NCBI GenBank assembly: GCA_022793555.1
Contig: JAAWDB010000115.1
Coordinates: forward strand, 1-7,030
Source: Bacilli bacterium
Lineage (GTDB): Bacteria; Bacillota_I; Bacilli_A; RF39; UBA660
DNA: 7,030 bases
Direction: 5' to 3'
Both the position numbers and the translations under genes were made by a program. Of this stretch, positions 1-5,737 are shown in pieces. The notes under the pieces were generated by a model, which worked only from the letters and a program-made list of their open reading frames with translations, searched no databases and was not told the origin of the DNA. How positions within the stretch are numbered: the stretch's first letter is position 1; each line of letters starts with the position of its first letter.

Positions 1-23
1 AATTCTATCATTATTTCTAATAC

Positions 24-37
24 TTTACTAGTTATTT
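24..37. repeat. 14-bp direct repeat, copy A
   Basis: TTTACTAGTTATTT is identical to the copy at 254-267. Part of it also belongs to a shorter local repeat: TTATTTCTAA occurs at 11-20 and again at 32-41, a 21-bp period. Confidence 0.6.
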
Positions 38-67
38 CTAAGAAAAAAATAAACTATTACCAAACAT

Positions 68-101
68 AAAAAACCTCTATTCTATATTTAGAATAAAGGT
101 T
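68..101 (-). terminator. Intrinsic terminator of the thiI transcript
   Basis: On the minus strand AACCT (101-97) pairs with AGGTT (76-72), and after one mismatch seven more pairs (95-89 with 84-78) close a 4-nt loop, giving 12 pairs with a single A-C-type mismatch. A run of six T (73-68) follows. The T-run is on the minus-strand side only, so it fits termination of thiI, about 175 nt after the stop codon. Confidence 0.8.
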
Positions 102-253
102 AAATGATTCCTTTTTTAGATTGTTAACACAATATTAAGCTATTTTTAATCACTTAGTTCTATAAATAACCAACCATCCTTTCCCATTCACTTTCAACTT
201 TATAGTATTAAACATAATACATTTTAATCATGATTATTAACTATTTCAAGCAA

Positions 254-267
254 TTTACTAGTTATTT
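254..267. repeat. 14-bp direct repeat, copy B
   Basis: TTTACTAGTTATTT occurs here and again, identical and in the same orientation, at 24-37. This copy starts 7 nt beyond the thiI stop codon. The two copies are 230 bp apart start to start and bracket the terminator-containing spacer. Function is unknown. Confidence 0.6.
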
Positions 268-274
268 ATTATTT

Positions 275-1462
275 TTATAATATCTCTTCATATTCCTTAT
301 TTTCTGGAATAATCAATTTTACTTCTTTAGTATGAATTGCTTGATAAATTAGATCTTCATAAGGGATTAATTTTTCATATTCTTCACACTTTGAAATCTC
401 AGGATTAATCACAGGATGGTCTGGGACAAAAATTGTACAACAATCCTCATAAGGAAGAATGCTTGTTTCAAATGTTTCTATTTTTTTAGCAATCTCGATG
501 ATTTCTAGTTTATCAAAACATGCCAAAGGACGGATTACTGGAATATTTACGACACGATTAATTGCTCCCATACTTGTCAGTGTTTGACTAGCTACTTGTC
601 CAATTGATTCACCATTTACAATAATTTTACAATTGGATTTTCCGGCAATAATAGCACAAATACGATACATCATTCGACGCATAATGGTAATTAAATATTC
701 ATGGGGAATATTTTTATATATTGCTTCTTGAATTTCTGTAAACTTAACAATGTGCAATTTTACGTTTTGATTATAAGTGGCTAAAATCTTTGCTAAACTT
801 TCCACCTTATTTTTAGCTTGGTTTGAAGTATGTGGAGGACTTTCAAAATAGACTGCTTCTATTTTTACTCCTCTTTTCATTGCTAGATATCCTGCTACTG
901 GTGAATCAATTCCACCACTAAGCATTAATAAACCTTTTCCTAATGTTCCAACAGGATATCCTCCACATCCTTTATATGTTTCAAAATAAAGATAAGCTTT
1001 CTCTAAGCGAATTTCTGTATGAATAATTAATTCTGGATGATGAACATCCACTGAGACTCCTTCTTTATTTTTTAATACTGTTCCACCTAATATTTTGCTA
1101 ATTTCGGGGCTTGTTAGAGAATATTTTTTATTGCTTCTTTTGGTTTCAATTTTAAATGTTTTAAAGTTGACGTTTTGGATTAGTTCTTGTAAACTATCTT
1201 GAATTAAAGAAAAGTCATTACTAGGTAATTCATAACCAATAATAATTTCATGGATTCCAAAGACTTTTTGCAAGCGAGATAATACCGAATCAAAATTATG
1301 ATTATGGCAATAAATAAACATACGTCCACTATCGTAGTTGATAGTAATATTTTCTTCTTTTAGTGCAACTTCAACATTCTCTTTCAATTTTTTTAAAAAT
1401 AGACCTATATTATCTTTTTTAGTTGTCATTTCTCCATATTTAATGATTATTAATTTTTCCAT
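275..1462 (-). CDS. thiI: tRNA 4-thiouridine synthase ThiI, rhodanese-less type
   Basis: ThiI adenylates U8 of tRNA and inserts sulfur to make 4-thiouridine, a near-UV sensor; in some bacteria it also takes part in sulfur transfer for the thiamine thiazole ring. The protein has 395 residues. The N-terminus IIIKYGEMTTKK is typical, a THUMP domain covers roughly 60-165 (ending LYFETYKGCGGYPVGT), and the PP-loop ATP site is LSGGIDSPVAG at 181-191. Further family motifs are RRMMYRIC (262-269), the NGES segment (283-286) with GQVASQTL, and PYEDCCTIF (337-345). The cysteine pair there (C341, C342) is at the position expected for a catalytic-type cysteine. The C-terminus ends about 50 residues later without the rhodanese domain of E. 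coli ThiI (about 480 aa), as usual in Bacillota. Sulfur probably comes directly from the desulfurase encoded just upstream. AAGGTGAG precedes the ATG. Stop is TAA. Confidence 0.96.
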   Translation of the reverse strand: MEKLIIIKYGEMTTKKDNIGLFLKKLKENVEVALKEENITINYDSGRMFIYCHNHNFDSVLSRLQKVFGIHEIIIGYELPSNDFSLIQDSLQELIQNVNFKTFKIETKRSNKKYSLTSPEISKILGGTVLKNKEGVSVDVHHPELIIHTEIRLEKAYLYFETYKGCGGYPVGTLGKGLLMLSGGIDSPVAGYLAMKRGVKIEAVYFESPPHTSNQAKNKVESLAKILATYNQNVKLHIVKFTEIQEAIYKNIPHEYLITIMRRMMYRICAIIAGKSNCKIIVNGESIGQVASQTLTSMGAINRVVNIPVIRPLACFDKLEIIEIAKKIETFETSILPYEDCCTIFVPDHPVINPEISKCEEYEKLIPYEDLIYQAIHTKEVKLIIPENKEYEEIL

Positions 1463-1484
1463 AACTCACCTTTTTTCTTTGCAT

Positions 1485-1513
1485 AATATATCAAAAAACG
1501 ATTTAAAATACAA
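1485..1513 (-). promoter_or_regulatory. Promoter of thiI, overlapping the upstream terminator
   Basis: The minus strand has TTGTAT (1513-1508; 4 of 6 to the -35 consensus), a 17-nt spacer, and TATATT (1490-1485; 5 of 6 to the -10) preceded by TGA, an extended -10. The -35 lies in the loop of the terminator hairpin and its spacer covers the 3' stem arm and T-run. A start near 1478 leaves a leader of about 15 nt with AAGGTGAG (1472-1465) before the thiI ATG. This is inferred from motifs, but spacing and position fit well. Confidence 0.6.
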
Positions 1514-1531
1514 GGAATTTAAATCGCTTTT
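1493..1531 (-). terminator. Intrinsic terminator between the desulfurase gene and thiI
   Basis: On the minus strand CGATTTAAA (1526-1518) pairs with TTTAAATCG (1507-1499) around a 10-nt loop. Beyond one C-A mismatch the stem extends as AAAA/TTTT. It ends in a run of six T (1498-1493). It starts within four bases of the desulfurase TAG stop, so the ezrA operon can end here. The stem is AT-rich, so some read-through into thiI is plausible. The inverted repeat could also act on the plus strand, but no plus-strand gene is present. Confidence 0.75.
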
Positions 1532-1534
1532 GAC

Positions 1535-2665
1535 CTAGTCTAATAAGGTATTTAATTTATGATAAATGCTTTTAAAATAGTTAAGAAAACGGTTAATTTC
1601 GTCCGTTGTTGTTACGTAAGACAAACTAATGCGAATCGTTCCCATTGCCCGTTTTTTATCATTGTATATTGCCATAATACTTGTAGATAATTCGCCACTA
1701 GAACAAGCTGTATTGGTTCCAATATAAACTTCATATTCTTCCATGGCATGAATAAATGTTTCTGGTCTTACCTTCATTAAGCTAATATTTAAAATTTGAG
1801 GAATTGAATATTTCGTTTGATTAATCATTATTCCATCTAGTTTAGAAATCTCAGAAACGATTTTTTCGTTTAATCTTCTTACGAAATTCTCACGCTTATC
1901 TAAATCTACTAAAGCAAGTCTTAACGCTTTTGAAAAAGCGACAATTAGAGGAACGGCTGGTGTTCCTGGTTTTAAATCATTACTCTTTCCACTTCCATGA
2001 ATGATTGGCAAGAGTTTAACTCGGCTATTTTTATAAAATAGACCTATTCCCTTTGGTCCAAATATTTTATGGGCAGAAATACTAGCCATGTCAGCGTCAT
2101 GAAAACTTACCGGAATTTTGCCAATTGCTTGCGTCATATCACTATGAAATAATGTTTGAGCATTTTCTTTTTTAATGATTTGACGAATCATTTTTAAGGG
2201 TTGACGAATTCCTACTTCACTATTTACAGCACAAATGCTTACTAATATTGTATCCGGACGAATTAATGATTTTAAATCTTCAAAATCTATTAATCCATCG
2301 GCATCATTATTCACATAGCTTATCGAAAATCCTATAGATTCTAAATATTCACAAATCTTATAAATCGATGGGTGTTCTAATTTAGATACAATAATATGAT
2401 TCCCATTTTTCATATTGGCAAGAGCTGTACCAATTAAAGCCATATTATTGGATTCGGTTGCACCACTAGTAAAGGTAATTTCACTTTCTAAAATATTAAA
2501 AAGATCCGCAATTTGTTTAATTGCACTATTCATTAAGGTTTTAGATTTCACTCCTAAGCTATGTAATGAATTTGGATTACCAATAAAATCTTTCGTTGCT
2601 CTAATATATGATTCTAAAACATCATAACTTACTGGCGTGGTTGCACTGTAATCTAAATAAATCAT
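1535..2665 (-). CDS. nifZ: Cysteine desulfurase, NifS/IscS family (NifZ-type partner of ThiI)
   Basis: This PLP-dependent enzyme converts L-cysteine to L-alanine and holds the sulfur as a persulfide for transfer to acceptor proteins. From the ATG at 2665 it has 376 residues, normal for the family. It begins with the typical IYLDYSATTP. PLP contacts are visible in GATESNN (68-74), H98 (EHPS), N148 (AVNSEVG), D176 and Q179 (HSDMTQAIGK), and the Schiff-base lysine K200 in SAHKIFGPKG. The catalytic cysteine is C321 in NTACSSGE, followed by the conserved RISLSY (345-350). The start overlaps the nucleotidase stop by 4 nt (ATGA), suggesting translational coupling. The stop is TAG, with a terminator a few bases beyond. 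In Bacillus the desulfurase encoded next to thiI is NifZ and supplies ThiI for tRNA 4-thiouridine; the same placement here supports that role, but general supply for Fe-S clusters cannot be excluded. The symbol is assigned by this context. Confidence 0.93.
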   Translation of the reverse strand: MIYLDYSATTPVSYDVLESYIRATKDFIGNPNSLHSLGVKSKTLMNSAIKQIADLFNILESEITFTSGATESNNMALIGTALANMKNGNHIIVSKLEHPSIYKICEYLESIGFSISYVNNDADGLIDFEDLKSLIRPDTILVSICAVNSEVGIRQPLKMIRQIIKKENAQTLFHSDMTQAIGKIPVSFHDADMASISAHKIFGPKGIGLFYKNSRVKLLPIIHGSGKSNDLKPGTPAVPLIVAFSKALRLALVDLDKRENFVRRLNEKIVSEISKLDGIMINQTKYSIPQILNISLMKVRPETFIHAMEEYEVYIGTNTACSSGELSTSIMAIYNDKKRAMGTIRISLSYVTTTDEINRFLNYFKSIYHKLNTLLD

Positions 2666-3243
2666 TGTGGTAACACTCCCTCTATTAAAATACTTCGAAT
2701 TTCTTGCCAATTATGTACACGCATTATTCCTAAAGAGGCAAGTTCTTCATCGGAATAGTCTTCATTATGTTTTTGAGTTAATAATAATTTGATCTTGCCA
2801 TATCCTCTTTTTAAATTAGATACTTTATCATCAATTTTTACATCACACATCACTAATTCTTTAGCACTCGTTAATAATATTTTTCTTGGATCAATATAAG
2901 GCATATTTTTGAGTATCCAAGTGTATTTGTGTTTGGCCATAATAGCGCAGGCTTCTGGTTTTCTTTTGTCAAAGAAAGCTGTACAAATATATATGTCATA
3001 ATAGTTTTTTAATTCTTCTATAACTTCTAATGCACCAGGTATTACATGACTTTTATCATATACATTAACATTTTCATAAAAATAATCTAAATATTTGTCA
3101 TTTTCTTCTGGTGGCAATATATCTGAGATATAATATTCTTTTATATCTCCAACTTTATAATTTGTACCAAGATAGTCATTTAAAGACTCAATATATCCTC
3201 CACTAACTATTGTCTCGTCTAAGTCAATCATGATCTTTTTCAT
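2662..3243 (-). CDS. HAD-superfamily 5'(3')-deoxyribonucleotidase-like phosphatase
   Basis: This is probably a cytoplasmic nucleotide phosphatase of the HAD superfamily, closest in layout to the 5'(3')-deoxyribonucleotidase (NT5C-type) group, which removes phosphate from (deoxy)nucleoside monophosphates. With the ATG at 3243 it has 193 residues, a normal size. HAD motif I is MIDLDET, with D7 as likely nucleophile and D9 as likely general acid/base. A cap-like helical insert follows at about 15-65. PGALEVIEELK (69-79) leads into motif II at T88 (YICTAF). K121 (PRKILL) is the likely motif III lysine, and D138/D139 in VKIDDKVSNL form motif IV. No membrane or signal segment is present. The alternative ATG at 3261 would add six residues before the beta strand carrying motif I, which is less likely. 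It starts 7 nt after ezrA and overlaps the desulfurase by 4 nt, so it is co-transcribed. The exact substrate is uncertain, and other small-molecule phosphatases share these motifs. Confidence 0.85.
   Translation of the reverse strand: MKKIMIDLDETIVSGGYIESLNDYLGTNYKVGDIKEYYISDILPPEENDKYLDYFYENVNVYDKSHVIPGALEVIEELKNYYDIYICTAFFDKRKPEACAIMAKHKYTWILKNMPYIDPRKILLTSAKELVMCDVKIDDKVSNLKRGYGKIKLLLTQKHNEDYSDEELASLGIMRVHNWQEIRSILIEGVLPQ
2676..2682 (-). promoter_or_regulatory. Ribosome binding site deciding the desulfurase start
   Basis: GAGGGAG on the minus strand lies 10 nt before the ATG at 2665, inside the end of the nucleotidase gene. It selects the ATG at 2665, which gives the usual short N-terminus MIYLDYSATTP. 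A longer in-frame version from 2710 would add 15 atypical residues encoded within the upstream gene. Confidence 0.75.
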
Positions 3244-3250
3244 AAGATAA

Positions 3251-4969
3251 TTACTCTCCATATTCTTCCATTAATCGTTTGTGTATTCCAGGTTCTACAA
3301 TGTTAATTGCCACAATGGCATTTTCTAATGATGATTTAAAATTTCCTTTATAAAAAGCATTTTCGGCTTTCGTTAAACCAAAGTCAACATCTTTATTTAC
3401 TGGTCGGTAACGATTGCCATAAACAATTGCAGTTTCAGCCATTTTGGCCGTTTTAATTGTTTCTTTCGTTGTATTTAATAATTTTAATACGAGGTCTCTT
3501 GCTGTATCTACTCTGGTGTTTAGTATTTTTATAGAAATTGGTGTTCGTTCTAATTCTTTTACCATGTTAGCAATAGCTTCTGTGGCTTCACTTAATTCTA
3601 CAAAGTATTTTTTGGGAATAACAGGAAGTTTATAACTTTTCATATGCTCTTTAGATTTGTTTAAAATTATTTTAATTTCATCTAATTGCTCACGAGCTCT
3701 TAATTCATCTTCTTTTAAACTTCCTAGAGTACGCAAAGCTGTTTCTAATTTTTCTTCAGTATGTGTAAGACGTGCGTTTAAAACTTCCATTTCTTTTCCT
3801 AAATGACTAAAACTATTTCGATGAGCACGATGTAATTCGATAATTTCATCATATTTTTCTCTAATCGTTCCTAATTCAACTTTTATCTCATCAATAACAA
3901 CAACATCTTCATCTGTTAAATCATAACTATATTTAATATCATCTAATTTACGAATTAATTTATTATTAATTTTTATTAGTTTTGTTACTTTCATAAGAAT
4001 ACTTCGTTGGTAATCATCAAATATTTTACGAGCTATTCTTTCTTTATCAAAATCATTATATAAAGAGTCGAAGTAGTCTATCATGGTTTTTAATTCAAAA
4101 GTAGAATCTTCTACATTTAATACATTTAAACGTTGAAAAATATCAGTAATTTTTTTATTGGATTCTGTCAAGTTGTAAGGAAGATTTAAAAATTCTAGAT
4201 TGTATCCTTCTTTTTTCATTTTTTCATAAATCGCATTAATTTCTTTCATTTTTTTAGGAATTAAGATTTTGCCCATGGCAATAATACCTGGAGCTTCTTC
4301 TATAACAATTTCTAAATTGCCAATGGTATCATCAATCGCTTTCACAATTCTTCCTACTTCTTGATAAGCATTTTTATCCATGGATAATTCAAAGGCACTA
4401 AATAATTTATCAATATTTTCAAACTGTAAATCTAGGGGGGAGGCGATTATTTCATACTGATCTTTTGAAGACATATATTTATTTCTAATTTCACGATAAT
4501 GAGCTTTTAATTTAGTAATTGTTTCACGATTTCTTTCTTCACTTAAGGTGATACTTTTTATTTCATCTAATAAAAAGTTGGATTTAGTTTTAACATAGTA
4601 AACATCAAGCTCAGCTTCTGTTAATTTTTGTTTTAATTCTTTGTATTTTTTTTCTTCCCATAAAGTTTCAATTTCTATTAATTGGTCTGTAATTTTGGGA
4701 ACCTCTTTTTCTTTTATTTCATTGAAACGACGTTGCCATTCTGTATATAACTCTTGCATATCTGCTGTATTTACTAATGGCTCTACTTTATTTAATTCAG
4801 ACATAATTGTAGCAGAAATAATTAAGTTTTTTTCTCGTTCTAATTCACTAATCTCTTTTTGATATTTTTTCTTTTCTTTGTTGGCGATAAAATTTAAAAC
4901 GACAACAACTATAGCAACAGAAAATAAGTAATAGGCTATTCCAATAAGTATAAATGTTGATTGTGACAT
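3251..4969 (-). CDS. ezrA: Septation ring formation regulator EzrA
   Basis: EzrA is a membrane-anchored regulator that acts on FtsZ at the inner face of the membrane, preventing extra Z-rings and supporting division at midcell. The protein has 572 residues, close to the roughly 560 usual in Bacillus. Residues 6-29 form one hydrophobic N-terminal segment (ILIGIAYYLFSVAIVVVVL within it), followed by a basic KEKKKYQK cluster. That fits an anchor with the rest in the cytoplasm. The remainder is highly charged and helical, as expected for the spectrin-like repeats of this family, and includes the family-like stretches MSELNKVEPL, LYTEWQRRFNEI and LSEERNRETITKLKAHYR. Near the C-terminus, residues 517-523 (YGNRYRP) match the conserved patch reported as important for midcell localisation, followed by FYKGNFKSSLENAIVAI and VEPG. 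The start has AGGAAG 7 nt upstream. It is the first gene of an operon with the nucleotidase-like and desulfurase genes. Confidence 0.95.
   Translation of the reverse strand: MSQSTFILIGIAYYLFSVAIVVVVLNFIANKEKKKYQKEISELEREKNLIISATIMSELNKVEPLVNTADMQELYTEWQRRFNEIKEKEVPKITDQLIEIETLWEEKKYKELKQKLTEAELDVYYVKTKSNFLLDEIKSITLSEERNRETITKLKAHYREIRNKYMSSKDQYEIIASPLDLQFENIDKLFSAFELSMDKNAYQEVGRIVKAIDDTIGNLEIVIEEAPGIIAMGKILIPKKMKEINAIYEKMKKEGYNLEFLNLPYNLTESNKKITDIFQRLNVLNVEDSTFELKTMIDYFDSLYNDFDKERIARKIFDDYQRSILMKVTKLIKINNKLIRKLDDIKYSYDLTDEDVVVIDEIKVELGTIREKYDEIIELHRAHRNSFSHLGKEMEVLNARLTHTEEKLETALRTLGSLKEDELRAREQLDEIKIILNKSKEHMKSYKLPVIPKKYFVELSEATEAIANMVKELERTPISIKILNTRVDTARDLVLKLLNTTKETIKTAKMAETAIVYGNRYRPVNKDVDFGLTKAENAFYKGNFKSSLENAIVAINIVEPGIHKRLMEEYGE
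3254..3259 (-). promoter_or_regulatory. Ribosome binding site deciding the nucleotidase start
   Basis: GGAGAG on the minus strand lies inside the last codons of ezrA, 10 nt before the ATG at 3243. It favours that ATG over the one at 3261, which has only a weak GGAAG nearby and would overlap ezrA by 11 nt. Confidence 0.6.
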
Positions 4970-4993
4970 TTTATCACTTCCTAGTCTATTCTT

Positions 4994-5002
4994 ATTTTAT
5001 CA
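4994..5002 (-). promoter_or_regulatory. Extended -10 promoter of the ezrA operon
   Basis: The minus strand reads TGATAAAAT: a TGn extension and TAAAAT, one mismatch from consensus. No good -35 lies 16-18 nt upstream, where the hexamer is close to CGCCAT, so recognition would rely on the extended -10. A start near 4987 gives a leader of about 18 nt containing AGGAAG (4982-4977), 7 nt before the ezrA ATG. This is inferred from motif and position. Confidence 0.55.
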
Positions 5003-5073
5003 TATATTGTAAGATTATGGCGAAAAACTATGCAGCATAAAGAAAGAAAAAAATTATTGATCTTTTCTTATAT

Positions 5074-5664
5074 TTATTTTGTAATCATACGTTTATATTG
5101 TTTCCCTTTTGGACTTTCAAAAAAAGCATTTATAGTATTGATTGCGCTCACTTCAAGATTTGTTTTAGGATTTAATCTATCGATTATAAAGGATACTCCC
5201 TTTTTATGGAATCCTAATTCAAAAATTCTGGCATATGGACTTTTAGGATTATAATAAATCATCCAATTTTCAATGTAAGGAATAAATATTTGATAATCTA
5301 TTTCATTAGAAGAGGTTATTACTTTCATCATTTGAGGTTCTTTATTTATTTCATGAGTAGAAGATTTTCGATGCCATAAATTTACAGCAATAGTTTGAGG
5401 AATTGAAATCAAAGTCGATTTCTCTTGGTCAAATATATAGACACATAAAAGATATTTTTTATTTTCAACTTCTGCATATAAAATATTTAAAAAAGTAATT
5501 ATTTTATCCCATGGAATAAATAAATCTACAGCAACAAGGTCTTTATTTATAAGAATTTTAGATAATTCGATATCAAAAGGAACATTGGCTTTTCTTAAGT
5601 TATCAAAAAACTTCATTTCTTCTCCTTCGATGTGAAATTGATAATAATTCTCCGTTGAATTCAT
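5074..5664 (-). CDS. Hypothetical protein, 196 aa, no family recognised
   Basis: I do not recognise this protein. It is 196 residues long, starts at an ATG behind an AAGGAG site, and ends with TAA. No signal peptide, membrane segment, coiled coil, cysteine cluster or nucleotide-binding loop is visible. Hydrophobic strand-like runs (LVAVDLFIPW, YLLCVYIF, YQIFIPYI, GVSFIID) alternate with charged stretches, suggesting a compact soluble alpha/beta fold. It is rich in aromatic residues, including three Trp, all encoded by TGG. Only one Cys is present. The last residues (SPKGKQYKRMITK) are basic. The gene stands alone: an rpoC terminator and a promoter precede it, and ezrA follows after about 100 nt with its own promoter. 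A real gene is likely because of the full-length frame, the ribosome site and the lack of a better opposite-strand frame. Its function cannot be inferred from rpoC or ezrA next door. Confidence 0.88.
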   Translation of the reverse strand: MNSTENYYQFHIEGEEMKFFDNLRKANVPFDIELSKILINKDLVAVDLFIPWDKIITFLNILYAEVENKKYLLCVYIFDQEKSTLISIPQTIAVNLWHRKSSTHEINKEPQMMKVITSSNEIDYQIFIPYIENWMIYYNPKSPYARIFELGFHKKGVSFIIDRLNPKTNLEVSAINTINAFFESPKGKQYKRMITK

Positions 5665-5674
5665 AGCTTTGACA

Positions 5675-5680
5675 CTCCTT
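5675..5680 (-). promoter_or_regulatory. Ribosome binding site of the 196-aa gene
   Basis: AAGGAG on the minus strand lies 10 nt before the ATG at 5664. The same 10-nt spacing is seen for the nucleotidase and desulfurase genes. It supports both the chosen start and the reality of this otherwise unrecognised gene. Confidence 0.75.
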
Positions 5681-5691
5681 TTTTGACATCT

Positions 5692-5700
5692 ATTTTAACA
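5692..5700 (-). promoter_or_regulatory. Extended -10 promoter of the 196-aa gene
   Basis: The minus strand reads TGTTAAAAT, an extended -10 (TGn) joined to TAAAAT, which is one mismatch from TATAAT. The hexamer 17 nt upstream is TTTTTC, a poor -35 that lies in the T-tract of the rpoC terminator. A start site near 5685 would give a leader of about 20 nt carrying the strong Shine-Dalgarno sequence. This is inferred from motif and position only. Confidence 0.55.
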
Positions 5701-5708
5701 TTTAATAA

Positions 5709-5737
5709 CAAAAAGAAAAAGACTTTATTTAAGTCTT
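5709..5737 (-). terminator. Intrinsic terminator of rpoC
   Basis: On the minus strand a perfect 7-bp stem, AAGACTT (5737-5731) with AAGTCTT (5725-5719), encloses a 5-nt loop. It is followed by TTTC and then TTTTTG. The stem starts inside the rpoC stop codon, so transcription should end directly after the gene. The stem is short and has only two GC pairs, so efficiency may be modest. Confidence 0.75.

Larger units (their letters stand above)
1..274. other. AT-rich intergenic region downstream of thiI
   Basis: No convincing gene is visible on either strand. The stretch contains a terminator for minus-strand transcription, a 14-bp direct repeat, a 10-bp repeat near the left edge, and a 12-bp palindrome TAATCATGATTA at 225-236. 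The largest ATG frame noted is 21 codons (215-150, minus) without a ribosome binding site. Confidence 0.6.

Noticed and set aside
150..215. Minus-strand 21-codon frame starting ATG TTT AAT and ending TGA
   Set aside because: No Shine-Dalgarno sequence, very short, and no recognisable product. It could be a gene remnant, but nothing supports it beyond the open frame.
1338..1538. Plus-strand 66-codon open frame
   Set aside because: It is antisense to thiI and runs through the terminator and thiI promoter. Its composition is that of a mirrored lysine/glutamate-rich gene, with no independent ribosome site seen.
2415..2627. Plus-strand 70-codon open frame
   Set aside because: It lies wholly inside the desulfurase gene, whose conserved motifs fix the minus-strand frame.
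2666..2710. Longer desulfurase start at 2710 adding 15 residues
   Set aside because: The added residues are not family-like and lie within the nucleotidase reading region. The ATG at 2665 has a good ribosome site and the typical N-terminus.
4641..4862. Plus-strand 73-codon open frame
   Set aside because: It is antisense to the conserved N-terminal part of ezrA; Ser/Phe-rich composition is typical of an antisense shadow.
5037..5073. Possible terminator after the 196-aa gene (AAGAAAA pairing with TTTTCTT, minus strand)
   Set aside because: The stem would have one GC pair, and the T-run forms part of the stem rather than following it. Too weak to call.
5030..5254. Plus-strand 74-codon open frame starting in the ezrA upstream region
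   Set aside because: Most of it is antisense to the 196-aa gene. The minus-strand frame is longer and has a proper ribosome site and promoter.
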